Part shown: positions 1-8,256 of the stretch, piece after piece
How positions within the stretch are numbered: position 1 is the stretch's first letter
Layout: the number at the start of each line of letters is the position of its first letter
NCBI GenBank assembly: GCA_937911745.1
Contig: CALDPX010000067.1
Coordinates: forward strand, 9,002-73,001
Origin: an uncultured Alistipes sp.
GTDB taxonomy: Bacteria > Bacteroidota > Bacteroidia > Bacteroidales > Rikenellaceae
DNA length: 64,000 bases
Reading direction: 5' to 3'
The notes under the pieces: model-generated
The model's input: the letters and a program-made list of their open reading frames with translations, nothing else
Told to the model about the DNA's origin: nothing
The model's database searches: none
Translations under genes and position numbers: made by a program

Positions 1-176
1 TTGTTTACCGTAGAGGCGTCTGCACCCGTATAGGTAGCCTCAACCTCCACCACAGGAGGGGTGATGTCGGGGTACTGCTCTATGGGTAGCGAGCCTATCG
101 ACAAGCCGCCCAAGAGCAGGATGATGATGGCTATGACGATGGCGAAAATTGGTCTGTTTACGAAGAACTTTTCCAT
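1..176 (-). CDS. RND efflux transporter permease, N-terminal fragment
   Basis: The first 58 codons of an inner-membrane RND (AcrB/MexB-type) drug-proton antiporter; the rest lies beyond the window's left edge. The visible protein starts MEKFFVNRPIFAIVIA, the classic cytoplasmic start plus first membrane helix of hydrophobe/amphiphile-efflux RND pumps, followed by the SLPIEQYPDITPP motif that opens the porter domain. The ATG at 176 lies 15 nt after the adaptor stop (192), so the two genes are co-transcribed adaptor first. Family assignment is clear; the exported substrate cannot be told. Confidence 0.92.
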   Translation of the reverse strand, partial: MEKFFVNRPIFAIVIAIIILLLGGLSIGSLPIEQYPDITPPVVEVEATYTGADASTVN

Positions 177-191
177 ACTCCGAGCCCTCCC

Positions 192-1325
192 CTACTTTTG
201 TGCCACCGAAACTACCACCTGCTCTCCGCTGCGCAGGTGCTGCAAGCCACTCGTTGCGACCATCTCGCCCACCGAGAGCCCACTCTCCACTATCCAATGG
301 GTGCCGAACTTACTACCCAGCACCACAGGGCGCACTGTTGCCCTGTTTTGTTTGTCGATAACCCACACCGAGGCTTTATTGAGAGTCTGCACCACCGCCT
401 CTTGGGGCACCAAAACAACCCCCTCGGGCGAGCCTACATCGGCAGTGACAATAGCCGACTGCCCCACTTTCAGAAGTTTTTCGGGGTTGGGGAACGAGGC
501 AACAATGATGATGGTCCCCGTTTGGTCGCCCGCCTCGCGCTTGGTGTAGGCATAGGTACCCTCGAAGGGGTATAGCGACCCATCGGGCAGGTAGAGACGT
601 ATGTTGCTCAGCAGCGTGGAGTTGTCGTAGGAGGGTGTCTTGTCGTCCTCTCCCCCGCCACGCACCTCGAAGTAGCGTGCAAAGGGTATCTGAATGTGCA
701 CACCTATCTCGTCGATGTTCGATACCGTAGCCAGCACCGAATAGGAGGTACCCACACCCACCCAATCGCCAACCGTAGCCCCCGAATCGTCAATAATACC
801 GCTTATGGGGGAGGTTATGGTGGTGTAGTCGAGTTGCAGGAGCGACTCTTCGAGTTGGGAGCGAGCAAGTTCCACCTGAGCCTCTGCCGAGGCATAGGCA
901 GCCTCGTATTGGTCGAGTGCGCTCTGGCTTATGGCGTCTATACGCGCAAGCGGTACGGCTCGGCGATAGTTGTTCTTAGCCTCGGCAAGCGATGTCTCGG
1001 CAGAGGCGAGTGCCGCACGATTGGAGATTACCGAAAGCCTTATGGGGGCTGCATCGAGCGTGAAAAGTACCTGCCCCTCCTCTACGGGCATACCCTTCGA
1101 GAACTCCTTTGTGAGCAGATAGCCACTCACGCGAGGCTGGATGGTCGCGTCGTAGTTGGAGTAGAGCAGAGTCTGGAAGCGCATAGGCATCACCACCCTC
1201 TCGCCCACCACCTCGGAAACCTCCACACGCGGCGCGGGAACACTTGGTTTTACGCTCTTGGAGCCCCTATCGCACGCCAAGAGCAGCCAAAGCAATAGGG
1301 CAGAATAGAGTAACAACTTTTTCAT
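192..1325 (-). CDS. RND efflux periplasmic adaptor (membrane fusion lipoprotein)
   Basis: Protein of 377 residues with a lipoprotein signal peptide: a hydrophobic stretch ends in LLAC, placing the acylated Cys at residue 18. The body has the adaptor order: beta-barrel/lipoyl half (residues about 50-95, QPRVSGYL), alpha-helical hairpin rich in Ala/Glu (about 100-150), second lipoyl half (TSPISGIIDDSGATVGDWV), then barrel and membrane-proximal domains. It should bridge the RND pump encoded just downstream to a TolC-like channel; no TolC gene is in view. It is the first gene of the transcript reading leftward from a weak promoter near 1380. Confidence 0.93.
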   Translation of the reverse strand: MKKLLLYSALLLWLLLACDRGSKSVKPSVPAPRVEVSEVVGERVVMPMRFQTLLYSNYDATIQPRVSGYLLTKEFSKGMPVEEGQVLFTLDAAPIRLSVISNRAALASAETSLAEAKNNYRRAVPLARIDAISQSALDQYEAAYASAEAQVELARSQLEESLLQLDYTTITSPISGIIDDSGATVGDWVGVGTSYSVLATVSNIDEIGVHIQIPFARYFEVRGGGEDDKTPSYDNSTLLSNIRLYLPDGSLYPFEGTYAYTKREAGDQTGTIIIVASFPNPEKLLKVGQSAIVTADVGSPEGVVLVPQEAVVQTLNKASVWVIDKQNRATVRPVVLGSKFGTHWIVESGLSVGEMVATSGLQHLRSGEQVVVSVAQK

Positions 1326-1374
1326 AGTCTGATTGTGTTTGGTTTTGTTGGGTAGGAGGTTACAAATTACACGC

Positions 1375-1382
1375 CAAAAATA
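1375..1382 (-). promoter_or_regulatory. candidate -7 box for the efflux adaptor operon
   Basis: On the minus strand the sequence reads TATTTTTG, matching the Bacteroidota TAnnTTTG -7 element about 50 nt upstream of the adaptor start. I do not see a convincing TTG at the expected -33 distance, so the call is weak. Confidence 0.35.
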
Positions 1383-1393
1383 GGCTCACAAAA

Positions 1394-1427
1394 TTTTTGC
1401 GATTTGGCTCGCCTCGTGCTATCTTTG
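1394..1427 (+). promoter_or_regulatory. surE promoter
   Basis: TTTTTG (1394-1399), 20 nt, then TATCTTTG (1420-1427): both halves of the Bacteroidota sigma-ABfr promoter at normal spacing. The predicted transcript starts about 15 nt before the surE ATG. Confidence 0.7.
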
Positions 1428-1449
1428 TGGTCACAAAACCCAAGACAGT

Positions 1450-2229
1450 ATGAAAAGACCTATTATATTTATAAGCAACGACGACGGATACCGCGCAAAG
1501 GGTTTCAACGAGATAGTGAACTGTGCGGCAAAATTTGGCGATGTCATAGCCCTTGCACCCGACGAGACACAATCGGGCAAGGCGCACGCCATAACGATGT
1601 ACGACCCACTCTATCTGACACTGTGCCGCGATGAGCCACACATAAAGGTCTATTCGTGCAACGGCACACCCGTAGATTGTGTAAAGATGGCTTACGATTG
1701 GCTCCTGCCCGAGTTGGGACTCACCCCCGACCTCAACCTCAGCGGCATCAACCACGGCTCCAATGCCGCCATAAACGTGCTCTACTCGGGTACTATGGGA
1801 GCAGCAATAGAGGCGAGTTTCTATGGCGCACCCTCCATTGGGCTTTCGCTCGATAATCACGACCACAATGCCGATTTCGATGCCACCATAGCCTTTGCTG
1901 AGCGCATAATACCCGCAATGCTCGCCCTTGACAAGCTCTCCGAACCGCTATGTCTTAATATCAATGTACCTATTGCTCGCCCCGAGGAGATTAAAGGCTA
2001 CCGCATATGCCGACAGACTCGCGGCTTCTGGAAAGAGGAGTTCTTCTGCCGTCAAGACCCCCGAGGCAGGGACTACTTTTGGCTTACGGGCGGTTTCTGC
2101 AACCACGAGCCCGAAGCGGAGGATACCGACGAGTGGGCACTGAAAAACAAGTATATTGCAGTAGTACCCATCAAGGTCGATCTGACAGATTATGCACGCT
2201 TGGATATGCTCAAAGGACTGAAATTGTAG
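1450..2229 (+). CDS. surE: 5'/3'-nucleotidase SurE
   Basis: A 259-residue survival protein E, a metal-dependent phosphatase that removes phosphate from nucleoside 5'- and 3'-monophosphates. The N-terminus has the diagnostic ISNDDGYRAKGFN motif with the two metal-binding aspartates (D11, D12), and SGINHGSNAA further in matches the metal/phosphate-binding loop. Length is normal for the family (about 250-260). It has its own promoter and a strong terminator at 2276-2304, so it appears monocistronic. Confidence 0.95.
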   Translation: MKRPIIFISNDDGYRAKGFNEIVNCAAKFGDVIALAPDETQSGKAHAITMYDPLYLTLCRDEPHIKVYSCNGTPVDCVKMAYDWLLPELGLTPDLNLSGINHGSNAAINVLYSGTMGAAIEASFYGAPSIGLSLDNHDHNADFDATIAFAERIIPAMLALDKLSEPLCLNINVPIARPEEIKGYRICRQTRGFWKEEFFCRQDPRGRDYFWLTGGFCNHEPEAEDTDEWALKNKYIAVVPIKVDLTDYARLDMLKGLKL

Positions 2230-2275
2230 CCATCGGACAAAAAGTAGTTGCATTTTTTAGATGCGATTTTCAGCG

Positions 2276-2304
2276 GTTAAAGCACTCTTTTCGAGTGCTT
2301 TAAC
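2276..2304 (+). terminator. surE terminator
   Basis: Perfect 12-bp hairpin GTTAAAGCACTC / GAGTGCTTTAAC with a 5-nt loop, followed by an AT-rich tail, 46 nt after the surE stop. Confidence 0.8.
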
Positions 2305-2330
2305 TATTTTATAGTTGCAAAATTTAGAGA

Positions 2331-2365
2331 AATTTTGAATTTTGAATTTTGAATTTTGAATTTTG
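2331..2365 (+). repeat. 5 x 7-bp AATTTTG repeat upstream of rplS
   Basis: Five perfect tandem copies of AATTTTG end 4 nt before the rplS -7 box. The copies place TTTTG 4, 11, 18 and 25 nt upstream of TATCTTTG, the 18-nt one being usable as the -33 element. The same arrangement precedes rpmH, tRNA-Thr, thiM and, degenerately, dnaX. Confidence 0.9.
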
Positions 2366-2377
2366 TCCGTATCTTTG
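2347..2377 (+). promoter_or_regulatory. rplS promoter (repeat-borne -33, TATCTTTG -7)
   Basis: TATCTTTG at 2370-2377 preceded at 18 nt by TTTTG (2347-2351) from the heptad array. About 75 nt of leader separate the likely start site from the rplS ATG, long enough for a ribosomal-protein leader, although I could not define a specific fold. Confidence 0.7.
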
Positions 2378-2459
2378 CGCTCCGGTAGCGGAATCTCTTA
2401 CGAGAACATAGGGGTCCGTAACATTCCCTACTTTAACATTTTAATCGATTAAAAACAAG

Positions 2460-2825
2460 ATGGACAACTTAATCAAAATCGCAGAAGAGGCTATGTGGGC
2501 ACCCAAGGAGGTTCCTTCGTTCAAAGCCGGCGACACCATCACCGTTAGCTACAAAATCGTAGAGGGTAACAAGGAGCGTATCCAGAGTTTCCGCGGTGTG
2601 GTAATCCAAATCAAAGGTCGTGGTGTAACCAAAATGTTCACCATCCGCAAAATCTCTAACGGTGTAGGTGTAGAGCGTATCTTCCCCCTCTACTCGCCCC
2701 ACATCGAGTCTATCGAGGTTAACAAAGTTGGTGTTGTACGCCGTGCACGCATCTACTACCTCCGTGACCTCACCGGTAAGAAGGCTCGTATCAAAGAGAA
2801 ACGTTACGTCGCAAAGGAGAAATAG
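2460..2825 (+). CDS. rplS: 50S ribosomal protein L19
   Basis: Protein of 121 residues matching bL19: FKAGDTITVSYKIVEGNKERIQSFRGVVI, then the IRKIS-GVGVERIFPLYSP region and a basic C-terminus. L19 sits at the 30S-50S interface. It stands alone here rather than in the rpsP-rimM-trmD-rplS operon found in many bacteria, which is usual in Bacteroidales. It has its own promoter and a convergent terminator shared with yidD. Confidence 0.97.
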   Translation: MDNLIKIAEEAMWAPKEVPSFKAGDTITVSYKIVEGNKERIQSFRGVVIQIKGRGVTKMFTIRKISNGVGVERIFPLYSPHIESIEVNKVGVVRRARIYYLRDLTGKKARIKEKRYVAKEK

Positions 2826-2868
2826 TCTCCAAGCGCGTCTGGCGGACGATTACTTCGTTACGCTCAAC

Positions 2869-2910
2869 AAAATCCCCCTCATTTGCGCCAAGCAAACTGC
2901 GGGGGATTTT
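2869..2910. terminator. bidirectional terminator between rplS and yidD
   Basis: AAAATCCCCC (2869-2878) pairs with GGGGGATTTT (2901-2910); the A and T runs on both flanks let it act for rplS (+) and for the yidD operon (-). Confidence 0.8.
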
Positions 2911-2975
2911 CTTTTCGCAAGCCTTGTACTCGCCTATCGCAGTGCGGTGCAAAATTTACCCGCAAGATGCGCTCG

Positions 2976-3251
2976 CTATGGAACGGGGTCATACCCACTA
3001 CCACCCCACGGATGGCACCGCAGGATACGCCTCAGGGCGAGCCAACCGCCCTTGAAAGGTCCATATTTGCGGATAGCCTCCAAAGCGTATTGTGAGCAAG
3101 TGGGGGTAAACCGACACGAGGCGTGTGGTTTAAGGGGCGAGATGCAAATCTGATAGAAGCGGATGAGTGCCACAAATGGTGCGCTCAGCAACCACTTACA
3201 GCCGCCCCACAATTTTTGCCAAAATCTCCTCCACTGCATTCTTGATGACAT
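2976..3251 (-). CDS. yidD: membrane protein insertion efficiency factor YidD
   Basis: Small protein of 91 residues with the YidD signature: RFYQICISPLKPHASCRFTP, CSQYALEAI, GPFKGGWLALRRILRCHPW. The conserved cysteines and the amphipathic N-terminal helix are present. In characterised bacteria it helps YidC-dependent insertion of inner-membrane proteins. Its start overlaps the 3' end of rnpA by 56 nt, a compact arrangement common to the rnpA-yidD pair, and it ends the ten-gene minus-strand run that begins at 10997. Confidence 0.95.
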   Translation of the reverse strand: MSSRMQWRRFWQKLWGGCKWLLSAPFVALIRFYQICISPLKPHASCRFTPTCSQYALEAIRKYGPFKGGWLALRRILRCHPWGGSGYDPVP

Positions 3252-3588
3252 TATAGTCCACCACCTCTTTGGTGTTGTAGATAAGCCCCATATCTATGTG
3301 CAAACCCTTTGCTACGGCAGCCTCCACAAGGGGGTGTTTAGAGAGTCTGTACGCCTCGCGGGTGCGTCTTTTCAGCAGGTTGCGACCTACGGCACGCTTG
3401 ATGTTGCGCTTGGGCACGACAACAAGTACCGACACCGCTACACCATCCTCGGGGGTGGCAGCACGCTTCTTGAAGACATAGCGATAGGGGTGTACAACGC
3501 CGCTCTTGCTATGCACAAAGAGCGCATCGACAGCACCGCCATGCAATCGCTCAGCCTTACAAAGTGTATTTCTTCGGGTTGGTAGCAC
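3196..3588 (-). CDS. rnpA: ribonuclease P protein component
   Basis: Protein of 130 residues, the basic protein subunit of RNase P, which works with the rnpB RNA to remove tRNA 5' leaders. The RNR box is clear (KRAVGRNLLKRRTREAYR), after a beta strand reading VAVSVLVVVPKR. The only supported start is a GTG at 3588 (no ATG lies ahead of the conserved region). In many bacteria rnpA follows rpmH; here rpmH is 17 kb away and rnpA instead follows hemD, a Bacteroidota-type arrangement. Confidence 0.94.
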   Translation of the reverse strand: MLPTRRNTLCKAERLHGGAVDALFVHSKSGVVHPYRYVFKKRAATPEDGVAVSVLVVVPKRNIKRAVGRNLLKRRTREAYRLSKHPLVEAAVAKGLHIDMGLIYNTKEVVDYNVIKNAVEEILAKIVGRL

Positions 3589-3648
3589 GTCTTTGGTCTT
3601 TATTATAAAAGGGGTATCACTCCGACACCCCTTGCTAATATCCTCTCT

Positions 3649-4566
3649 CTATTTTGCACTCTTGGGGGCAACGGGACCCTCGGCAGGTTTGCGTTTTGCA
3701 CGCGAGCGCTTGGTGGGCTTTGCCTCCTGAGCCTTGATGAAGTTTTCTGCCTTGTGGCTATGGCTAAACTCAATGGGTTCGAGCGTTTTGCCCGCCTTGG
3801 CATCAGCCGCCAACAACTCCACAGCCTTCACAATGTTGGGTACTCCTGGCGAAGGAGCCTTGCCATAGATTTTCAATCCCGCCTCAACGGCCGCCTTGGC
3901 GGTATTCTCTCCCAACACCACAATCATGGGGATATTTTCGGTTCCAAACTTTGACACCAAAGAGGATATCTCGTTGGGACTGTAAAAGACCAAAAGGTCG
4001 TAGTCCGCAATGTTTACATCGTCGAGATTTGCGCTTACGGTGTGCGCAAAGATGAGGCTTCGGAAGTTGAGTTTCAACTTTTCGAGAGTGTGAGGAATCT
4101 CGGGGTTGTGAGGTTCGGCAAGAGCAAGAATAAAACGCTCGTCCTTGTGTTTGAGGATGAGTTCCATAAAACTATCGAACTTGCCATCGGCAAAGAAAAT
4201 TTTGCGTTTGCGGTAGACGATATATTTCTGCAAATAGAGAGCCACAGCCTCGGTAATACAGAAGTATTTCATCGACTCGGGGATGTTAATCCTCGCCTCT
4301 TCGGCAATGCGGAAAAAGTTGTCGATGGTCGTGCGACTGGTAAAAATCACTGCCGAATAGTCCAAAATTTCTGTCCTTTGGCTACGGAATTCTTTCAGCG
4401 ACACACCCTCAATGCGCATAAAAGGCTTGAAAGTAAGGTTGAGGTTCTGACTCTTTGCAACCTCGTAGAATGGCGATTTTTCGATTACCGCAGGTTGGGG
4501 CTGCGAAATCAGTACGTTCTTAATTTTCAACTCTTTGTATTTGTTCGGTTCGACATTAAACGGCAC
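3649..4566 (-). CDS. hemD: uroporphyrinogen-III synthase
   Basis: A HemD-family protein (305 residues from the GTG at 4566), which cyclises hydroxymethylbilane to uroporphyrinogen III in tetrapyrrole synthesis. It has the ILDYSAVIFTSRTTIDNFF and YDLLVFYSPNEISSLV features of the two alpha/beta domains. A TTG at 4530 would start the protein at MKIKNVLISQPQP, which fits the family better and avoids the 11-nt overlap with the upstream gene; I regard the start as undecided. The last 50 residues are a family-atypical Lys/Arg/Pro-rich tail (KPTKRSRAKRKPAEG) of unknown role. Confidence 0.85.
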   Translation of the reverse strand: MPFNVEPNKYKELKIKNVLISQPQPAVIEKSPFYEVAKSQNLNLTFKPFMRIEGVSLKEFRSQRTEILDYSAVIFTSRTTIDNFFRIAEEARINIPESMKYFCITEAVALYLQKYIVYRKRKIFFADGKFDSFMELILKHKDERFILALAEPHNPEIPHTLEKLKLNFRSLIFAHTVSANLDDVNIADYDLLVFYSPNEISSLVSKFGTENIPMIVVLGENTAKAAVEAGLKIYGKAPSPGVPNIVKAVELLAADAKAGKTLEPIEFSHSHKAENFIKAQEAKPTKRSRAKRKPAEGPVAPKSAK

Positions 4567-5332
4567 TATTTCTCACCACCAAAGTGACAACAATACCGAT
4601 GGGAATCAAAATTGCGGTGCAAAGGTACAAAATCAAAAGTAAAATAGAAACTTTTTGTTCAACAAAGAAAATTAAACTTTTTGTGCAGAATAAAAATAGC
4701 GCCACCCCGGCAGCAGCCACACACACCCAGCCCAAGACAACTGCCGAGGCACCCGTATTGGCCACAAAGAGCAGCGCAATGGGGGTGGTGACTATTGCCG
4801 CCAAAGCCATAAGCGTATCGGCAAGAATATTGATACCCTCTGCAATATCTTTGCGGCGCACAAGTGCACACATACCATTGGTCACCATGCGTTGGAGAGC
4901 ACCCAATGCAACGGCTACCGCCACAAACATCGGAACAAGTAGCAAAGGCTCGACGCCAAGGCTGTTAACTCCCGACACTTCAAGCCATTTGACGCCCACC
5001 AACGACCACATAACAACTCCCACAAGGAGCGAATAACGCACCGCCCTCATGAAGAGATAACTCATCTCGTCCGCAACTCTTATGCCAAGATTGCGACCAA
5101 AAGCAATTTTTCCCATCTGCCCAATGTGACCTCCGTAGGCAAACACCACAAAAAGATAGAGGACGAACAACCCCGCAACAAACAACCATACAACCCAATT
5201 CCCCGCCAGCGTAGAGCCCACGGAAAGGTCCTCCACACTTTGGGGTACAAGACTTGCGCTCTTGCCAAAGAGGGATTGCAGACCTCCTCCGAGCGAGTCC
5301 AACGATTGAGTTTGTACTGCGGTGTCTATCAT
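4556..5332 (-). CDS. DUF4271 integral membrane protein
   Basis: Protein of 258 residues with about six hydrophobic helices (for example WVVWLFVAGLFVLYLFVVFAY near residues 48-68 and VSILLLILYLCTAILIPIGI near the C-terminus). DUF4271 proteins are known almost only from Bacteroidota and usually precede hemD, as here. No catalytic motif is visible; the constant link to hemD hints at a tetrapyrrole or envelope role, but this is inference. The gene overlaps the longest possible hemD frame by 11 nt, so the two are translationally close. Confidence 0.8.
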   Translation of the reverse strand: MIDTAVQTQSLDSLGGGLQSLFGKSASLVPQSVEDLSVGSTLAGNWVVWLFVAGLFVLYLFVVFAYGGHIGQMGKIAFGRNLGIRVADEMSYLFMRAVRYSLLVGVVMWSLVGVKWLEVSGVNSLGVEPLLLVPMFVAVAVALGALQRMVTNGMCALVRRKDIAEGINILADTLMALAAIVTTPIALLFVANTGASAVVLGWVCVAAAGVALFLFCTKSLIFFVEQKVSILLLILYLCTAILIPIGIVVTLVVRNSAV

Positions 5333-5362
5333 TTATACTCCAAAAAACTCTCAATTATGATT

Positions 5363-6538
5363 TTAGTTATCACGCTTGCGCAGAGAGATGCGGATGGTGG
5401 TACCCTTGCCCAACTCGCTCTCGGTTACGGCAATATATCCTTTGTGATACTCCTCAATGATGCGTTTACTCAGCGACAAGCCCAAACCCCAACCTCGGGT
5501 TTTGGTCGTAAAGCCTGGCTCGAAAATCTTTTTCCAATTGCTCTTGGGGATACCTTTGCCCGTGTCGCTCACGTCTATGTAAGCCCACTCGTCACTCTGA
5601 CTAATGGTCACACAGATATTACCCACACCCTGCAAAGCATCGAGGGCGTTTTTGAGCAGGTTTTCGACCACCCACTCAAAGAGTGCGGCATTCATCATAA
5701 CCCCAATAGGTGCTATGGCGAGTCCGTTGTAGTCGAGGCTCACCTTGCGGGGTATGCGTGTACGGAAGTAGAGAACACAGTCGCCCACAACTTCGCCGAG
5801 ATTGGCTTCGGAGAGTTCGGTCTCGGAGCCGATTTTGCCAAAGCGGTTGGCAACCTTCACAAGCCTTTGTAAGTCTTTGTTCATCTCCTCAACAGCATCT
5901 TCGCCAACGCCCTGAGAGCGAAGGTATTCGAGCCAACCCATAAGCGAGGATATGGGGGTTCCGAGTTGGTGTGCGGTCTCCTTTGCCAAGCCTATCCACA
6001 CACGGTTTTGCTCATCTTGCTTGGTGGTGCGGAAGGTCATAAAGGCAAAAAAGACAAATATCGCCACCACTGCCAACTGAACATAGGGAAACAAGATGAG
6101 CCAATCCAAAAGTGCCGAGTTGCCATAGAAGAGTATGTAGCGCGAGCCGCGAGGAGTGGTAATCTCTATGGGAGTGTTCTGTCGGGACAACTTCATAATC
6201 GCCTTCATCCTGCGGTCGGGATTATTGACAATACTCTCGGGTATGAGGTGCGATTTCTCCACTCGCCCACTCTCGTCGAGCATTATATAGGGGATATTTT
6301 GGTTGTGCACCACTTGGAAGATGAGCGGATCGTTGTGGGTGCTCTCGCCCATACGCTCCATAGCATACGACCACAGTGCCATCTCGTTCATCTCCTTGTG
6401 TTGGAGCATACGCGACATGCGGGTTGTGAAGAGTATCGACAGCGAGCCAATAACAAGGGCAATAGCCACCACCAACACCCTGCGTTTGTAGGGCGCACTC
6501 TTGATTTTGTGCCACATTCTATCCAAAAGACTCCTCAT
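5363..6538 (-). CDS. membrane sensor histidine kinase
   Basis: Protein of 391 residues from the ATG at 6538 (a GTG at 6553 is possible). A first membrane helix (RRVLVVAIALVIGSLSILF) is followed by a periplasmic region of about 90 residues and a second helix (about 115-135). The kinase core has the H box ETAHQLGTPISSLMGW, N box NLLKNALDAL, G1 box DTGKGIP and G2 region GWGLGLSLSKRI, so it should be active. No HAMP domain or adjacent response regulator is seen, so the partner and signal are unknown. Confidence 0.9.
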   Translation of the reverse strand: MRSLLDRMWHKIKSAPYKRRVLVVAIALVIGSLSILFTTRMSRMLQHKEMNEMALWSYAMERMGESTHNDPLIFQVVHNQNIPYIMLDESGRVEKSHLIPESIVNNPDRRMKAIMKLSRQNTPIEITTPRGSRYILFYGNSALLDWLILFPYVQLAVVAIFVFFAFMTFRTTKQDEQNRVWIGLAKETAHQLGTPISSLMGWLEYLRSQGVGEDAVEEMNKDLQRLVKVANRFGKIGSETELSEANLGEVVGDCVLYFRTRIPRKVSLDYNGLAIAPIGVMMNAALFEWVVENLLKNALDALQGVGNICVTISQSDEWAYIDVSDTGKGIPKSNWKKIFEPGFTTKTRGWGLGLSLSKRIIEEYHKGYIAVTESELGKGTTIRISLRKRDN

Positions 6539-6568
6539 ATATATTACCCTCACTCAATGTTGTTGCAC

Positions 6569-8254
6569 TTATTTACGCGCCGTATCTTGCTCGGCAAGAA
6601 TTCGGTTATACTCCGCGGTGTTGCCCAAAATCTCCAAAGCCTTTGCAAGTTCTTTGTCGGTGGGCAGTGAGTGCTCCGCCCCTCCCTCGTTGTAGCAGTA
6701 GCGGGTTACGATTTGGTCCTCGATAATCTGCTGTAACTCTTGCTTGTAGAGCCATAGGTTATCCTCGGTGGTGTTTGTGATGTTCGCCTCTATGTGCGCC
6801 ATCTGCTCCGACATACTCTCCTGCCAACGTTCCTTCTCGGCAGCCTTGCGGAACTCCTTCCATAGTCGGCTGGCAGCACTCTCCCAAGCGACCTCCTTAT
6901 CCTTCATAAACTCCACAAACTCGCCGTATGCCTCCTCCGAGAAGCGATACTCGGTGGGGACAACCTTCCCCTCCAACTCCTCGTAGTGGCGTGCGCAGTA
7001 GTCGGCAATAAAGTCATCTACAAAGCCCTGAGCATAGACCACCACCGCAAAAGTGCTGACATATTCGGGCTCCAACTTCACATCGGGCATCACTCCACCT
7101 CCATCGTAGACCTTGCGCCCTGCGCGTGTCTTAAACTCTCTTATGAGCGAGTCGGGCACCTGAGCCACACTACCATCCTCGTTATGGGCGGCATAGTCGA
7201 TGGCTTGGATACACCTGCCGCTGGGTAGGTAGTATTTCGAGGTGGTAACTTTGAGCATAGCGTCATACCCCAACGGGAAACTACTCTGCACCAAGCCTTT
7301 GCCAAATGTACGCTGACCAACAAGCACTCCTCTGTCGTAGTCCTGCAAGGCTCCCGCCACAATCTCGGCAGCCGAAGCCGAACCACTACCGACAAGCACC
7401 GCAATGGGTATTTCGAGGTCAACGGGTGCACTTTGGGTTTTGAACGAGTGGTTCTCGCCTGTTGTCTTCGAGGAGCGCGTGCTGACAACCTCTGAACCTT
7501 CGGGCAGGAAGAGCGAGAGCACACTCACGGCCTCCTGCAATACACCTCCTCCATTACCACGATAGTCGAGCACGAGCGAGCGCATGCCCTGCGCCCTAAG
7601 ACTCTCATAGGCCTTTAAGAGGTCACCACTACACCCCTCCGTAAATTCAACATGCGAGATGTAGCCCACGCTGTCGTTTATCATTCCGTAGTAGGGAACA
7701 CCCGGAATGGCTATTCTCTCGCGCTCCAATTTGAGCGTCACACGCTCGCGCGAGGGGAATTTTTCGACAGTGATTTTTACACTACTACCCGCATCGCCTC
7801 TTAGTCGGTCGCTAACCTGTTGGGTTGTAAGACCTTTGGCACTCTTGCCGTCAATCTCCACAATCCTATCTCCGGGGCGTATGCCTGCGCGGTCGGCTGG
7901 CGAGCCCTTGTAGGGTCCCGAGAACTCCACATAGTCGCCCGCAAGTCGTATGAGTGAGCCTACTCCACCATACTTACCCGTAGTAAGGGTTGTGAAAGCC
8001 TCCATCTCCTCGGCAGGTATGTAGTCGGTATAGGGGTCGAGGATTTTGGTCATACCCTCTGCTGCGGCGTTCATTATCTTATCGCTCGGCACATCATCCA
8101 CATAGAAGAGGTTGATGGTGCGAAGCATATTTACCAATATCTCTACCGACTTTCCCAAGTTGTGGGTATTGCTACTCGCAGCGGCACCCAGCAACACACA
8201 CGCCGCCACAGCACCGCAAACCCCCACCTTGCGCCACACTCTTTTCCCGTTCAT
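6569..8254 (-). CDS. S41-family C-terminal processing peptidase
   Basis: Protein of 561 residues: an N-terminal hydrophobic export segment (about 10-27), a PDZ domain (about 90-165, GSPADRAGIRPGDRIVEIDG) and the S41 protease domain with catalytic Ser at 292 or 294 in GSGSASAAEIVAG and Lys319 in RTFGKG. After the core, a helical tail of about 150 residues ends in a charged region. Such proteases act in the periplasm on exported protein C-termini. A second, distinct S41 gene is at 53402-55015; the pair share the GALQDxDRG segment but differ in anchor and tail. Confidence 0.93.
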   Translation of the reverse strand: MNGKRVWRKVGVCGAVAACVLLGAAASSNTHNLGKSVEILVNMLRTINLFYVDDVPSDKIMNAAAEGMTKILDPYTDYIPAEEMEAFTTLTTGKYGGVGSLIRLAGDYVEFSGPYKGSPADRAGIRPGDRIVEIDGKSAKGLTTQQVSDRLRGDAGSSVKITVEKFPSRERVTLKLERERIAIPGVPYYGMINDSVGYISHVEFTEGCSGDLLKAYESLRAQGMRSLVLDYRGNGGGVLQEAVSVLSLFLPEGSEVVSTRSSKTTGENHSFKTQSAPVDLEIPIAVLVGSGSASAAEIVAGALQDYDRGVLVGQRTFGKGLVQSSFPLGYDAMLKVTTSKYYLPSGRCIQAIDYAAHNEDGSVAQVPDSLIREFKTRAGRKVYDGGGVMPDVKLEPEYVSTFAVVVYAQGFVDDFIADYCARHYEELEGKVVPTEYRFSEEAYGEFVEFMKDKEVAWESAASRLWKEFRKAAEKERWQESMSEQMAHIEANITNTTEDNLWLYKQELQQIIEDQIVTRYCYNEGGAEHSLPTDKELAKALEILGNTAEYNRILAEQDTARK

Positions 8255-8256
8255 TT

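Noticed and set aside
2331..2365. Heptad arrays as a CRISPR array or plain microsatellite
   Set aside because: No spacers, so not CRISPR; the constant promoter phase argues against a neutral microsatellite.
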